Positions 1 through 8,031 of a DNA stretch of 59,931 nucleotides are shown in pieces. The notes below the pieces were generated by a model. The model saw only the letters and a program-made list of their open reading frames with translations, searched no databases and was not told where the DNA came from. This DNA is from DATBGO01 sp050011895 (lineage in GTDB: Bacteria; Actinomycetota; Actinomycetes; Streptosporangiales; Streptosporangiaceae). How positions within the stretch are numbered: position 1 is the first letter of the stretch; the number at the start of each line of letters is the position of its first letter. Location of the stretch: the NCBI GenBank assembly GCA_050011895.1, contig JBEKIF010000026.1, positions 1-59,931 on the forward strand, in the 5' to 3' direction. The translations under genes and the position numbers were made by a program.

Positions 1-150
1 AAGGCCGGCAGCGTCTGGATCAACTGCTACAACGTGTTCGATGCGGCGCTGCCGTTCGGCGGCTACAAGCAGTCCGGCTGGGGCCGCGAGATGGGCCACG
101 AGGTGCTCAACAACTACACCGAAGTGAAGGCCGTCACCACCCTGCTGTGA
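1..150 (+). CDS. Aldehyde dehydrogenase, C-terminal 49 residues (partial)
   Basis: Reading frame 1 is open from the window edge to a TGA at 148-150. The residues include LPFGGYKQSGWGRE followed by LNNYTEVKAV, the typical C-terminal signature of NAD(P)-dependent aldehyde dehydrogenases, where this loop belongs to the oligomerisation and substrate channel region. The 5' part with the catalytic Cys and Glu lies outside the window, so the substrate cannot be inferred. Family assignment is firm; subfamily (betaine-aldehyde type or general) is open. Confidence 0.9.
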   Translation, partial: KAGSVWINCYNVFDAALPFGGYKQSGWGREMGHEVLNNYTEVKAVTTLL

Positions 151-343
151 CGCAGACGAAGCACGCTGAGGGTTATGCGGGCATGGCCTGCGTTCTCCGA
201 TAGTTCTGCTGCGCAGCTCTCCGAGGCGAATACCACGGCGCACTAGCACAAGGAGGAACACTACGGCCCGCCCGCGAGGTCAGCTTGAGCAAGCGATTTC
301 CACCGGCACGTCCCGCCGCCGGGAACGATCACGTCATAGTCGC

Positions 344-967
344 TTACGTCGGCAGCTCCGTGCCGGCCTGCTCCGCCACCATGTACTTGGCGTACCAGTC
401 GGGCCAGTTCGCGTCTGCCTTGCCGATGCGCTTCTCGTGCTCGCCGTGCGCGGCCGACGCGCGCCGCATCGCGCTCGCCAGGTCCGCCGCGGATGCGAAT
501 GCCGTCTCAGCGGCGCCGATCCGGCCGGGCAGCCGCGTCGTGACCCCCTGCAGTAGCCAGCCGTTGCCGTCCGGGTCGCTGAACGTGGCGAAGGAGCTGT
601 AACTGGCGTTATCGGGCGCGGGGCCGCGCACGCGACCGCTCGTGCTGTCGGGCTGGAACTGAGCGCCCGGCGTCCCGGCGTGGAATACCTCGCTGACCTC
701 GGCACCGCGGGCGGCGAGCTCGTCGCGCGCAGCCTCGATGTCGGAGGCGATCAGGTACAGGCCCTGGGCCGAGCCGGGCGCGGCCGACGTGATTTTCGTG
801 CCGAATTGGATCGAGCACCCCGAGCCTGGCGGCGTGAACTGGACAACCCGGAAGCCGTTGTCGAAGGGGAAGTCGGCGTCGAGTCTCCACCCGAGTCTCC
901 CGTAGAACTCCTTCGCGCGGTCGACATCCAGGACAGGGATGATGACCACCTCGAGCTTGATGTCCAC
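344..967 (-). CDS. Glyoxalase/VOC superfamily protein with C-terminal extension
   Basis: A protein of 207 residues. Residues 1-120 form one VOC (glyoxalase/bleomycin-resistance) module: it begins VDIKLEVVIIPVLDVDRAKEFY, shown here in part, and has the GSGCSIQFG and FSDPDGNGWLLQ motifs of the fold. Residues 145-207 are an additional helical tail with DANWPDWYAKYMV, a module often attached to VOC or cupin domains in actinobacteria. The GTG start at 967 is chosen because GGGAGAGGAG lies just upstream; the frame stays open further upstream but without family similarity. The role is unknown; likely a cytosolic metal-dependent lyase or dioxygenase-like enzyme. Confidence 0.85.
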   Translation of the reverse strand: MDIKLEVVIIPVLDVDRAKEFYGRLGWRLDADFPFDNGFRVVQFTPPGSGCSIQFGTKITSAAPGSAQGLYLIASDIEAARDELAARGAEVSEVFHAGTPGAQFQPDSTSGRVRGPAPDNASYSSFATFSDPDGNGWLLQGVTTRLPGRIGAAETAFASAADLASAMRRASAAHGEHEKRIGKADANWPDWYAKYMVAEQAGTELPT

Positions 968-1394
968 GTTGCCGGCTCCTCTCCCTTTGATGCCCGCTGC
1001 CCGCGTCAATGCCTGCGGCTCCGGTGCCACCGGGGCCGGTGCCCACATCCACCCTCACGCTACACATGCCGAAATCCACGAATCTCAGCAGATCGCCTGA
1101 GAAGCCTGGTGGCGGGCAGTGACAGCTTCGATGCGGTTTCAGGCTGAGGAACAGCCCGGCCGCGATCAGGGCAGCGGCGGCCGGGGCTGTGGTCCTCTGT
1201 CACGTCACGTCCCGGCCTTCACCTTTGCTTACGCCGGGACGGCCGCCGACTCCGCCTCCGGCGTTCCTGACCTTGCGTCGGCCCCGCGCGGCAGGCGCGG
1301 TACATGTCTGGCGGGCGGCGGCGCTCGCCTACCCTGGCTGGGCGGCACCAGGCGCCGGGACCACCGGCCCGCCGCGAAGCTCAGGGCGGGGCGG
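968..1394. other. Non-coding stretch, no gene recognised
   Basis: This 427-base stretch lies between the divergent VOC gene and the M50-like gene. It is open in several frames because of high GC, but none of the translations resembles a protein family. It presumably contains both promoters; I cannot point to a clear -10/-35 pair. Confidence 0.5.
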
Positions 1395-2195
1395 ATGGCA
1401 GGGACACGAACGGGCGCAGCGCGACTTGAGGCGGCACCGCGGCGCATCGCCGGCCAGCCGCACAGCCTGCCCGGAGTCCTCGGCAACCTGCGGCAGCACG
1501 CAGACGGTCTGTGGCACCACGCGTTCACCGCCCAGCCGCTGCCGCCGCGATGGCTGGTCCTGGGCAGCGCCGCGCTCGCGCTCGCCATCGTGGCCTCGCC
1601 CCGGGCCTGGCCGGTCGCGCGGACCGTGGTGACGATCGTGCACGAGGGCGGTCACGCGCTGGTGGCGCTGGCCGCGGGCCGCCGCCTGGCCGGAGTCCGG
1701 CTGTACCGCAATACCGCCGGCGAGACCTTCTCGACGGGCCGGACGGACGGTCCCGGCATCGCGCTCACCGCCGCAGCCGGCTACCCGGCACCGTCGCTGC
1801 TGGGCCTCGGCGCGGCGGCACTGCTGGCCGCCGGGCGCCTGACCGGGATGCTGCTGCTCAGCCTGGTGCTGCTGGCCGGGCTCGCGGTCGCGGTCCGCAA
1901 CGCCTACGGCATGCTGGCCGTGCTGGTCACCGCAGGCGCGATCGCCGCGGTCTGCCTGTACGCCCCGGCCGCGGTCCGGGCCGGGTTCGGCTACGCGATG
2001 ACCTGGTTCCTGCTTGCCGGCGGCGTGCGGCCGGTGATCGAGCTGCAGCGCGAGCGACAGCGGGGCCGCACCCGGGGCTCGGACGCGGACCGGCTGGCCC
2101 GCCTCACGCCGGTGCCGGGCGGCATCTGGGTCATGATCTTCGGCATCGTCGCCTTCGCCGCCCTCGCTGTCAGTGCCCGCTGGCTGGTCCGCTGA
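1395..2195 (+). CDS. M50-family (site-2-protease-like) membrane peptidase
   Basis: A protein of 266 residues with several membrane segments. The zinc-binding HExxH-type motif appears as VHEGGHALVAL, with the Glu one residue after the first His and the second His at the HExxH spacing, as in the M50B-like actinobacterial family. Downstream hydrophobic helices (GLGAAALLAAG; LLLSLVLLAGLAVAV) and a short helix at the C-terminus follow. ATG 1395 is preceded by a GGGCGGGG stretch; the frame is open further upstream but Arg/Pro-rich and unlike protein. The substrate is unknown. It stands alone between divergent or convergent neighbours. Confidence 0.75.
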   Translation: MAGTRTGAARLEAAPRRIAGQPHSLPGVLGNLRQHADGLWHHAFTAQPLPPRWLVLGSAALALAIVASPRAWPVARTVVTIVHEGGHALVALAAGRRLAGVRLYRNTAGETFSTGRTDGPGIALTAAAGYPAPSLLGLGAAALLAAGRLTGMLLLSLVLLAGLAVAVRNAYGMLAVLVTAGAIAAVCLYAPAAVRAGFGYAMTWFLLAGGVRPVIELQRERQRGRTRGSDADRLARLTPVPGGIWVMIFGIVAFAALAVSARWLVR

Positions 2196-2243
2196 AGGCG
2201 ACAGCCGGCCAGCGGGCCTCGCCGAACTCCCGGATGAAGCGGC

Positions 2244-3641
2244 TTAGTGCTGGCTGGCTTGCCGGAGCCAGGCCTGGGTGCCCAGCTGGATGGCTTCCCA
2301 GGGGCTGCCGAGGGGGGGCGTGTAGGACAGGTCGAGGTCACTGACGGCGTCGACGGTCATGTTGTGGAAGATCGCGGTGGCGGCGATGTCGATGCGCTTG
2401 GCGATTTCGGCGTGGCGGTGCCCGAAGAGCTGGACGCCGAGGAGCCGCCCGGTTGCGCGGTCGCCGGTGAACCGCATCGTGATGCGGTGGCTGCCGGGGT
2501 AGTAGGCCTTGTGGTCGTCGGCCTCGGATCCGACGGTGACCGGGTCGAACCCGGCCGCGGCCGCTTCGTGGCCGCGCAGGCCGGTGCGGGCGGCGGCCTG
2601 ATCGAAGATCTTCACGACCTGGGTGCCGAGGCTGCCGGCGAACTCCCGGTTGCCGCCGAGCGCGTTCTCGCCGGCCACCCTGCCCTGCTTGTGAGCGGTG
2701 GTGCCGAGCGGCAGGTAGCTCTCGCCGAGCAGCCGGTGATGGGTGATGACGCAGTCCCCTGCGGCCAGCACGTCGGGGAGGCTGGTCCGCATGCCCCGGT
2801 CTACGGCGATCGCGCCGCTGCTGCCCAGTGCCGCCCCGGACGCCGCGGCTAGCTCGGTGTCGGGGCGGACGCCGACCACCACCACGACCATGTCGGCCGG
2901 GCGCGCCACGGTCCCGCCGCCGGCTGAGGTCGCCTCGACCCGCAGCCGCCTCCTCTCGCCGGCGCTGGCACGGGTGATCTGCCGGACGGTGGTACCGGTC
3001 AGGACCTCGACGCCGCGGGCGGCGAGCTGGCCGTGGACGAGCTGGCCGAGTGCCGGGTCCACGGTGGGCAGCACCTCGGGCAGCTGCTCCATCTGGATGA
3101 CGGACATCCCGCGGGTAATCAGCGCGTCGGCCATCTCCAGGCCGATGTAGCCGGCGCCGACGATGACCGCGGTGGCTGGCGCGGTCTGCTCGAGGGTGCG
3201 CATCAGCGCGAAGGTGTCGCCCATCGAGCGCAGCAGGTGCACGCCATCGCTGGCGCCCAGAGCGTCCGGCCCGGTCAGGCCGCTGATCGGCGGGCGGACC
3301 GGGACCGCTCCGGTGCCGACAATCAGCTTGTCGTAGCCGAGCAGTTCCTCGCCGCCGTCGGCGGCGGTGACAAGGAGCTTGTGGGCGCCGGCTTCGATCC
3401 GGCGTGCAGTAGTGTCCAGCCGCAGGTTCATCCCGGTCGCTTCGAGGTCGGCGACGGTCCGGTGGGCGAGGTTGCGCCAGTGGGTCACCTCGCCGGAGAC
3501 GTAGTAGGGGATGCCGCAAATCGAGAAGTTCGGGTAGGCGTCCGCGACGACCACGCTGACCTCCGCGCCGGGGTCGAGTTCGCGGGCCCGCAGCGCGGCG
3601 CTGATCCCAGCGTCGCTGCCCCCGATCGCAATAAGGTGCAT
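2244..3641 (-). CDS. FAD/NAD(P)-dependent oxidoreductase, CoA-disulfide reductase-like
   Basis: A 465-residue class of pyridine-nucleotide disulfide oxidoreductase. The N-terminus IAIGGSDAGISAAL is the FAD Rossmann motif. Cys42 in NFSICGIPYY matches the single catalytic Cys of CoA-disulfide reductase/NADH oxidase. VIVGAGYIGLEMAD around residue 162 is the NAD(P) site and VLAAGDC closes the FAD site. The C-terminal dimerisation domain is present, so the protein is full length. It is the last gene of a minus-strand operon after the aquaglyceroporin (21-base gap) and CadI-like genes. This family recurs in actinobacterial ars clusters, where its substrate is unproven; a role in thiol or arsenical redox is inference. 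Confidence 0.88.
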   Translation of the reverse strand: MHLIAIGGSDAGISAALRARELDPGAEVSVVVADAYPNFSICGIPYYVSGEVTHWRNLAHRTVADLEATGMNLRLDTTARRIEAGAHKLLVTAADGGEELLGYDKLIVGTGAVPVRPPISGLTGPDALGASDGVHLLRSMGDTFALMRTLEQTAPATAVIVGAGYIGLEMADALITRGMSVIQMEQLPEVLPTVDPALGQLVHGQLAARGVEVLTGTTVRQITRASAGERRRLRVEATSAGGGTVARPADMVVVVVGVRPDTELAAASGAALGSSGAIAVDRGMRTSLPDVLAAGDCVITHHRLLGESYLPLGTTAHKQGRVAGENALGGNREFAGSLGTQVVKIFDQAAARTGLRGHEAAAAGFDPVTVGSEADDHKAYYPGSHRITMRFTGDRATGRLLGVQLFGHRHAEIAKRIDIAATAIFHNMTVDAVSDLDLSYTPPLGSPWEAIQLGTQAWLRQASQH

Positions 3642-3662
3642 GGCTCTCCCGTCAGCTGGTTG

Positions 3663-4490
3663 TTACTGAAGCCCGCGACGGCCGGTGGCCTGGCCCGGGA
3701 ACGGGCGGTTCCCGTCGGCGGCGGCCTCGTCGCCCGTACTGGACCGGACCGGGCTGGTCTGGGTGTCGGCGTCCGGCCAGTCGCCCTGGTGGGGGACGAT
3801 GATGTCGGCGGCTTCGGCGGGGGTGACGCCGGGATACAGCGCCCTGATCACCACGATGGCCAGGGCGCCGCCGATGATCTCGGCCGTCACGAAGGCAGGC
3901 ACTGACGACGGAGCGATGCCGGCGAAGGTGTCAGAGAACATCCGGCCGACCGCGATCGCCGGGTTGGCAAAGCTTGTCGATGACGTGAAGAAATAAGCAG
4001 CCCCGAGATAGGCACCGAAGGCCGCCGGGGCGGCCCGGCTGCGGCCCGACCGGGCCAGCGCGAAGATCACCAGTATGAGCCCAAGGGTGGCGACGATCTC
4101 GGACAGGAAGTGCGCAGGCGAGGCGCGGTGCTTCGCGGAGAAGCTGACCGCCGCCTGGGCGAACATCAGGTTCGCGAGCACGGCACCGCCGATGCAGCCG
4201 ATCACCTGAAAGGGCAGGTAGGCCGCGGCCTCTCGGCAGCGCAGCCCGCCGAAGGCGGCGTCGACGAAGGACACCACCGGGTTGAAGTGGCCGCCGGAGA
4301 CTGGCCCGAACATCAAGATGATGGCGAACAGCCCGGCCGCGGTCGCGGCCGCGTTCTCCAGCAGCTCCAGGCCGACGGCGCCGGGGGACAACCGCTGGGC
4401 GGCGATGCCCGAGCCGATCACCACGGCGGCCAGGAACGCGCTGCCCAGCAGCTCAGCGAGCAGCCGTCGCCACAGCGCGACGTCGTTCAC
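3663..4490 (-). CDS. MIP-family aquaglyceroporin of an ars-type operon
   Basis: A 275-residue membrane channel. The two half-helix NPA boxes are GGHFNPVVSFVD (variant NPV) and SFANPAIAVGRMF, with six hydrophobic segments between and around them. Channels of this subgroup in ars operons move arsenite or methylarsenite across the membrane. The residues after about 225 are a polar tail ending GQATGRRGLQ. GTG 4490 is chosen because the protein from VNDVALWRRLLAELLG onward matches the family, and it overlaps the stop of a 27-codon ORF by four bases. Transport specificity is inferred from context. Confidence 0.85.
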   Translation of the reverse strand: MNDVALWRRLLAELLGSAFLAAVVIGSGIAAQRLSPGAVGLELLENAAATAAGLFAIILMFGPVSGGHFNPVVSFVDAAFGGLRCREAAAYLPFQVIGCIGGAVLANLMFAQAAVSFSAKHRASPAHFLSEIVATLGLILVIFALARSGRSRAAPAAFGAYLGAAYFFTSSTSFANPAIAVGRMFSDTFAGIAPSSVPAFVTAEIIGGALAIVVIRALYPGVTPAEAADIIVPHQGDWPDADTQTSPVRSSTGDEAAADGNRPFPGQATGRRGLQ

Positions 4491-4570
4491 CGCTGGGACC
4501 CGTCCGCGGTCCCGCTCATGCGGGGTGCCCGGTCGCGCGGCCTGCCTGCCGTATGTGCCTGATCGGTCAT
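4487..4570 (-). CDS. Possible 27-residue leader ORF translationally coupled to the aquaglyceroporin
   Basis: ATG 4570 has a GAAAGGG ribosome site four bases upstream. The frame ends with a TGA that overlaps the GTG start of the aquaglyceroporin (GTGA). The peptide MTDQAHTAGRPRDRAPRM... has no recognisable domain. It may be a translated leader that delivers ribosomes to the weak GTG start, or an erroneous start of a longer aquaporin frame. Only the coupling geometry supports it. Confidence 0.3.
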   Translation of the reverse strand: MTDQAHTAGRPRDRAPRMSGTADGSQR

Positions 4571-4631
4571 CGGCCCTTTCCATTGATAGGCGTCTAGGCA
4601 ACTGGTGCCAGCTTGCGCGGGCACTGCGCAT

Positions 4632-5096
4632 TCAACGACTGGCGACAGCAGCGGCTTGATCGCCCGATGCCTGGTCGCCGCCGGAGCAGCAGTCAGGGCC
4701 GTCGTGGTCCGGGCCGTAGAAGGTCTGGCTGTCGGCCAGGACCGCGTAGACCTCCCAGCGCTCGCCGTCGGACGGGCCCTGAACCCAGAACTTGTCCTGA
4801 TTGGCGTAGCAGCAGGTCGTCGCCCGCTCATCCACCGAGGCGAGCCCCGCAACGGCGAGCCGGGCCTGCTCGGCGTCGACGGTCTCGATGTCACTGACCT
4901 CGATGCCGAGGTGGTTCAGGGTCCCGCCCCGGCCGGGGTTCTCCAGCAGGACGAGCTTCAGCGGCGGCTCGGTGATCGCGAAGTTGGCGTACCCGGGCCG
5001 GCGTTTAGCGGGCTCAGCGGCGAACAGCCTGGAGTAGAACTCGATGGCCTCGTCGATGTCGTTGACGTTAAGGGCGAGTTGCACGCGGCTGGACAT
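4632..5096 (-). CDS. cadI: CadI/ArsI-family metal(loid) resistance VOC protein
   Basis: A 154-residue one-domain VOC protein. SSRVQLALNVNDIDEAI, GYANFAITEPPLKLVLL and GTLNHLGIEV match the cadmium-induced CadI and C-As lyase ArsI family. The vicinal cysteine pair that binds trivalent arsenicals is present in ATTCCYANQDK, and a second pair lies in the tail DCCSGG. The metal ligand His of LNHLG and Glu of RWEVYAVL are conserved. The first ligand position is Gln (Q6), as in CadI, where ArsI enzymes have His. A strong AGGAGG site lies five bases before ATG 5096. It is the first gene of the operon with the aquaporin and flavoenzyme and is divergent from the arsR remnant. Confidence 0.88.
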   Translation of the reverse strand: MSSRVQLALNVNDIDEAIEFYSRLFAAEPAKRRPGYANFAITEPPLKLVLLENPGRGGTLNHLGIEVSDIETVDAEQARLAVAGLASVDERATTCCYANQDKFWVQGPSDGERWEVYAVLADSQTFYGPDHDGPDCCSGGDQASGDQAAAVASR

Positions 5097-5188
5097 GAGG
5101 ACCTCCTGAGGGAAAACTTCGATGACTATCTATGTCTGGCTCCGTGCCGAGCTTGGCACAGAACATCGGATTCCGTCAATATAGACGT
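5097..5188. promoter_or_regulatory. Divergent promoter/operator region of the ars/cad operon
   Basis: These 92 bases separate the CadI-like gene and the arsR remnant. The stretch before ATG 5189 is notably AT-rich for this genome and contains TCAATATAGACGTAT, an imperfect ATA/TAT symmetric element of the size expected for an ArsR-family operator. The remnant's ATG directly follows it, so its transcript was probably leaderless. The operator is inferred. Confidence 0.35.
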
Positions 5189-5379
5189 ATGCCGAAGTCT
5201 CTCACGCTGCTCAGCCCAGCCGGCCCGGCGGCGTGCTGCCCACCGCTACCGCGCGAGCCGCTGTCCCCGAGCCGGCCGGCCAGGTCGCACCGCCGCTGAA
5301 GGCACTGGCCGATCCGGTACGGCTGCGCCTGATGTCCCTGGTCGCCTCCCATCCGGGCGGTGAGGCATGCGTCTGCGAC
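5189..5379 (+). pseudogene. arsR: arsR-type regulator remnant: frameshifted and truncated
   Basis: From ATG 5189 the first frame reads MPKSLTLLSPAG..ACCPPLPREPLS, the N-terminus of actinobacterial ArsR repressors with the CC metal site. A one-base loss near 5267 shifts the frame. The next frame then continues as PPLKALADPVRLRLMSLVAS and GEACVCD, aligning residue for residue with the family. After 5379 homology stops: the recognition helix (normally LSQPTVSHHLK-like) and dimerisation helix are missing and the sequence runs into the 3' end of the opposite-strand gene. The product cannot bind DNA. The operon it faces is intact. Confidence 0.8.
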
Positions 5380-5394
5380 TCGCGTCCTCGCGGG

Positions 5395-6171
5395 TCAGGA
5401 CGACCGGGACTCGATCACGTCAAGGTCCCGTTCGGCATACAGCCGGTGCTCCCACTCCTCGTTGAGAATGGCCTGCAGGCATCGGCGTACGGCGAAGCTC
5501 TCCGGCTCCGGGTAGCCCGGCTCCCTGACTGGTTCGGTCATGCCGGCCAGCTTCCCGTCGGTGAGATCGGCGATCACCTGGCGCACGGTGGCCATGCGGT
5601 CCGCGCGCAGGGCGAGCACCTCGCCCAGCGACGGCCGCGCGCCGCGGTCGCGCGGGACGCCGGGTCCGGCGGGCATCTCGTCGCAGGGCAGGTCCAGTGG
5701 GTCCCAGGGCGACGGCTCCCCCAAGATTGCGCGCTTCACCCAGGCGTCGGTGGCGAAGACGAGATGGCGCAGCGTCTCGATGAAGGACCACTCTCCCTCG
5801 ACCCGCTCGTGGAGCAGCTCCGGGGCCATCCCGCAAGCCCGCTCGACCGTCCGCTGCCACAGCCGCTCGAGGATGTCCCATGCGTCACGGAACCCGTCGG
5901 CACCGGCCGGGCGCATCTTCACGCGGTCCGGGTAGCGCCGGTTGAGCTCCGCCTCCACCAGGGGCACGACGTCGACGCCGTTGACCCGCAGGTTCTTGAT
6001 CTCGCCGCTCATATCCACGTTCACCAGGGCAGCGCCACGGATCATGACCCCCGTCAGGTCGACGAGGTGGAAGCGCGCGTTGGTGAGGTCGACGTCGTGG
6101 AACCGGGCGCCGGTCAGGTAAACGTCCTCGAACCGCGAGCCGGTCAGGTTCTCGCTGGCGAAGTCAGCCAC
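5395..6171 (-). CDS. Pentapeptide-repeat/DinB-like fusion protein
   Basis: A 258-residue protein. Residues 1-60 are pentapeptide-like repeats (A/S-x-x-L/F-x periodicity in FASENLTGSRFEDVYLTG and ARFHDVDLTNARF). Residues 85-258 form a DinB_2-type four-helix bundle, with HLVFATDAWVKRA and NEEWEHRLYAERDLD carrying the His positions expected for metal binding. GTG 6171 has GGAAGG eight bases upstream, which decides the start over an upstream ATG. The function is unknown; DinB-fold proteins include thiol transferases. Its 3' end abuts the broken arsR, so it may mark the edge of a rearrangement. Confidence 0.78.
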   Translation of the reverse strand: MADFASENLTGSRFEDVYLTGARFHDVDLTNARFHLVDLTGVMIRGAALVNVDMSGEIKNLRVNGVDVVPLVEAELNRRYPDRVKMRPAGADGFRDAWDILERLWQRTVERACGMAPELLHERVEGEWSFIETLRHLVFATDAWVKRAILGEPSPWDPLDLPCDEMPAGPGVPRDRGARPSLGEVLALRADRMATVRQVIADLTDGKLAGMTEPVREPGYPEPESFAVRRCLQAILNEEWEHRLYAERDLDVIESRSS

Positions 6172-6396
6172 CCGACCAGCCTTCCATGAGGTACGTACTC
6201 GCCAGCTAGCGGGCATGGACGACATAGCGCGCCGAGGCCACGGCGGCCTTGCCGGGGACCGGCGAAGGCACCCCGATCACATCAGCGGTTGTGCCCCGAG
6301 GCGGCAATCGGGAACACTGCTGCGTCTCGCCAGGCGCCCCTCCGGCGCGGCTTGCTTGTCACGGGCAGATGCGCGAAACGCGGGAAGCGCCGCCCC

Positions 6397-6645
6397 TCAC
6401 CAGCCGATCGCCGTTCCATAGGCCGCCCATTTAACTACGGTTGTTGGATCCTCTTCCGAAATTACTTCCGGGATTGCGACGAGACGGACACCTACAACCG
6501 CATCGAAATTGCTTCTTTGCGCCCACTCGGCCAGGGCATCCCTGGCTGACCCAGGATTTGGATGTCCACGACTAGTCAATATCGTTGCACGATTTACCGC
6601 GTGATCTTGTTGCGGGGCCTGAGGGAGCGTATCTGTGGTTGACAT
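6397..6645 (-). CDS. Small YbjQ-like (heavy-metal-binding domain) protein
   Basis: An 82-residue frame from ATG 6645. ARDALAEWAQRSNFDAVVGV and WAAYGTAIGW resemble the end of the YbjQ/DUF74 domain, whose core reads GANAVVGVR...AYGTAV. The first 40 residues have no similarity, so this may be a divergent or partial copy. The surrounding DNA (6420-6700) has lower GC than the neighbours. No good ribosome site is visible. Assignment is tentative. Confidence 0.5.
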   Translation of the reverse strand: MSTTDTLPQAPQQDHAVNRATILTSRGHPNPGSARDALAEWAQRSNFDAVVGVRLVAIPEVISEEDPTTVVKWAAYGTAIGW

Positions 6646-7324
6646 GGGGATAACTGGCTGGGGCATTGCACCAGTATCGCAGATGAAGCCGGATTTGAGC
6701 AGTACGGCGCCAGGCCCGGCAGCACGGCAGCACGGCCCCGGCCGACGGCAGGCGTGAGGCTGGTAAAAGGGTGACGGCTATCGGCACCGGCTCAGACCAT
6801 CACCAGGTTGTGCTGCAGCAATAGCTGATTCGCACTCCGTAGTCCGCGATCGACATCGCAATGCGCGCTAGATCCGCCTGATTGCGCGGGCTTCGAGATG
6901 AAGGGCAGCGGCGGCCAATACACGAGCTGTTCTCACCACGCTCCCAGTCCGCCGGGCAGCCCGACGCCGCCTGCCCCGCGCCGCCAGCACCGTCTTGACG
7001 CGCCGGGAACCGGCTGCGGGACAGGGCACCGGCCGATCACGGCCGGCGGCAGGCCACCTCGGCGGTGCGGGCCTGGCTGCGGGCGTTCGCCGCCGACGCC
7101 GGGCGGGCCAGCCGGCAGACCGCTCGCCGAAGCGACTCAGACCGGCGTTCTGCCAGCCTGGAGCGAACGGAAGGATCCGCGGCCCCGGGGCGGGTTTCGG
7201 GTGCCGGGGTATCATTGTGGTAGCCCTTGCCCAGGCAGCCTGAACGAGTTCCCGGCCCGGCCTAGACCGCACGCCAGTCTCGAGATCGCCTCGCTGCATT
7301 TCCTAGCCCCGCGAGGTGAGACTC
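6646..7324. other. Intergenic stretch without recognisable gene
   Basis: About 680 bases with no frame I can assign. One plus-strand frame near 7010-7210 gives a helical, Arg/Ala-rich stretch ending ASLERTEG, which could be a decayed gene, but it lacks a start and family similarity. AT-rich segments at 6570-6660 may hold a promoter. Confidence 0.4.
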
Positions 7325-8029
7325 ATGACCGCAGCCATGATGAAAGCGCGCAATGACGGTATGGAGTGTCTCCCGGCTGCCAGCGGCCGCCTGGCCGAGC
7401 ACCTGGAGCTCCCCCGGCCGCTGCGGCTGCTGCGCACCATCACCTGGAGCCTGACTGAGTCTGCCGGGCTCCCGATCGCCGCGTATGCTGCCGCCGCCTG
7501 GCTGAGCGGACGCGATGCCGGCCTGCTGGCGGGCCTTGCGGCGATCTGGGTAACCGCCGCTATCCGCAAGATCGTCACGGGGTCCGTACCCAGCCTGCTG
7601 GCCATCTCGGCGATCGTGCTTACGCTCCAGACCGGTATGGCCATCGCCACCGGCGAACTCTGGATCTTCCTACTGCAGTTCCCGCTCGCGAACCTCTGCA
7701 TGTGCGTCCTGTTCGCCCGGACCGCCCGCGGCCCGAACCCGATCGTTGCCCGGCTGGCCGCTGAGATGGTCGCCCTGCGGCAGCCCTCCACCCGTCACCC
7801 GGGCCTGCACCGTTTCTTCCAAGGGGCGACCTGGCTGTGGGCGGGCATCTTCCTGCTGCTCACGGCCAGCCTCTCGGTGCTGATGATGACCGAGCCGACC
7901 GGCATATTCCTGATGCTCTCGACAGTCGCAACCGCCGCGCTCGTCGTCATCGGAACTGGCGCGTCCACCCTCTGGTTCCTGTCTGTGCTGCGTCGGCTCG
8001 GGCTGAACCTCCGTTTCGCGCCAGCCTGA
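7325..8029 (+). CDS. VC0807-like polytopic membrane protein
   Basis: A 234-residue membrane protein with about six hydrophobic segments arranged in two halves: ESAGLPIAAYAAAAWLSG, LLAISAIVLTLQTGMA and WIFLLQFPLANLCMC, then TWLWAGIFLLLTASL and a final pair. Charged loops such as RDAGLLAGLAAIWVTAAIRK match the VC0807/DUF3159-like family of unknown function. ATG 7325 follows GCGAGGTGAG, making this the better start than GTG 7316. No operon partners on the same strand. Family assignment is moderate. Confidence 0.7.
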   Translation: MTAAMMKARNDGMECLPAASGRLAEHLELPRPLRLLRTITWSLTESAGLPIAAYAAAAWLSGRDAGLLAGLAAIWVTAAIRKIVTGSVPSLLAISAIVLTLQTGMAIATGELWIFLLQFPLANLCMCVLFARTARGPNPIVARLAAEMVALRQPSTRHPGLHRFFQGATWLWAGIFLLLTASLSVLMMTEPTGIFLMLSTVATAALVVIGTGASTLWFLSVLRRLGLNLRFAPA

Positions 8030-8031
8030 CG

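Noticed and set aside
6868..7299. Minus-strand frame of 143 codons and plus-strand frames in 6898-7356
   Set aside because: Compositionally like random GC-rich sequence; no start with ribosome site and no motif.
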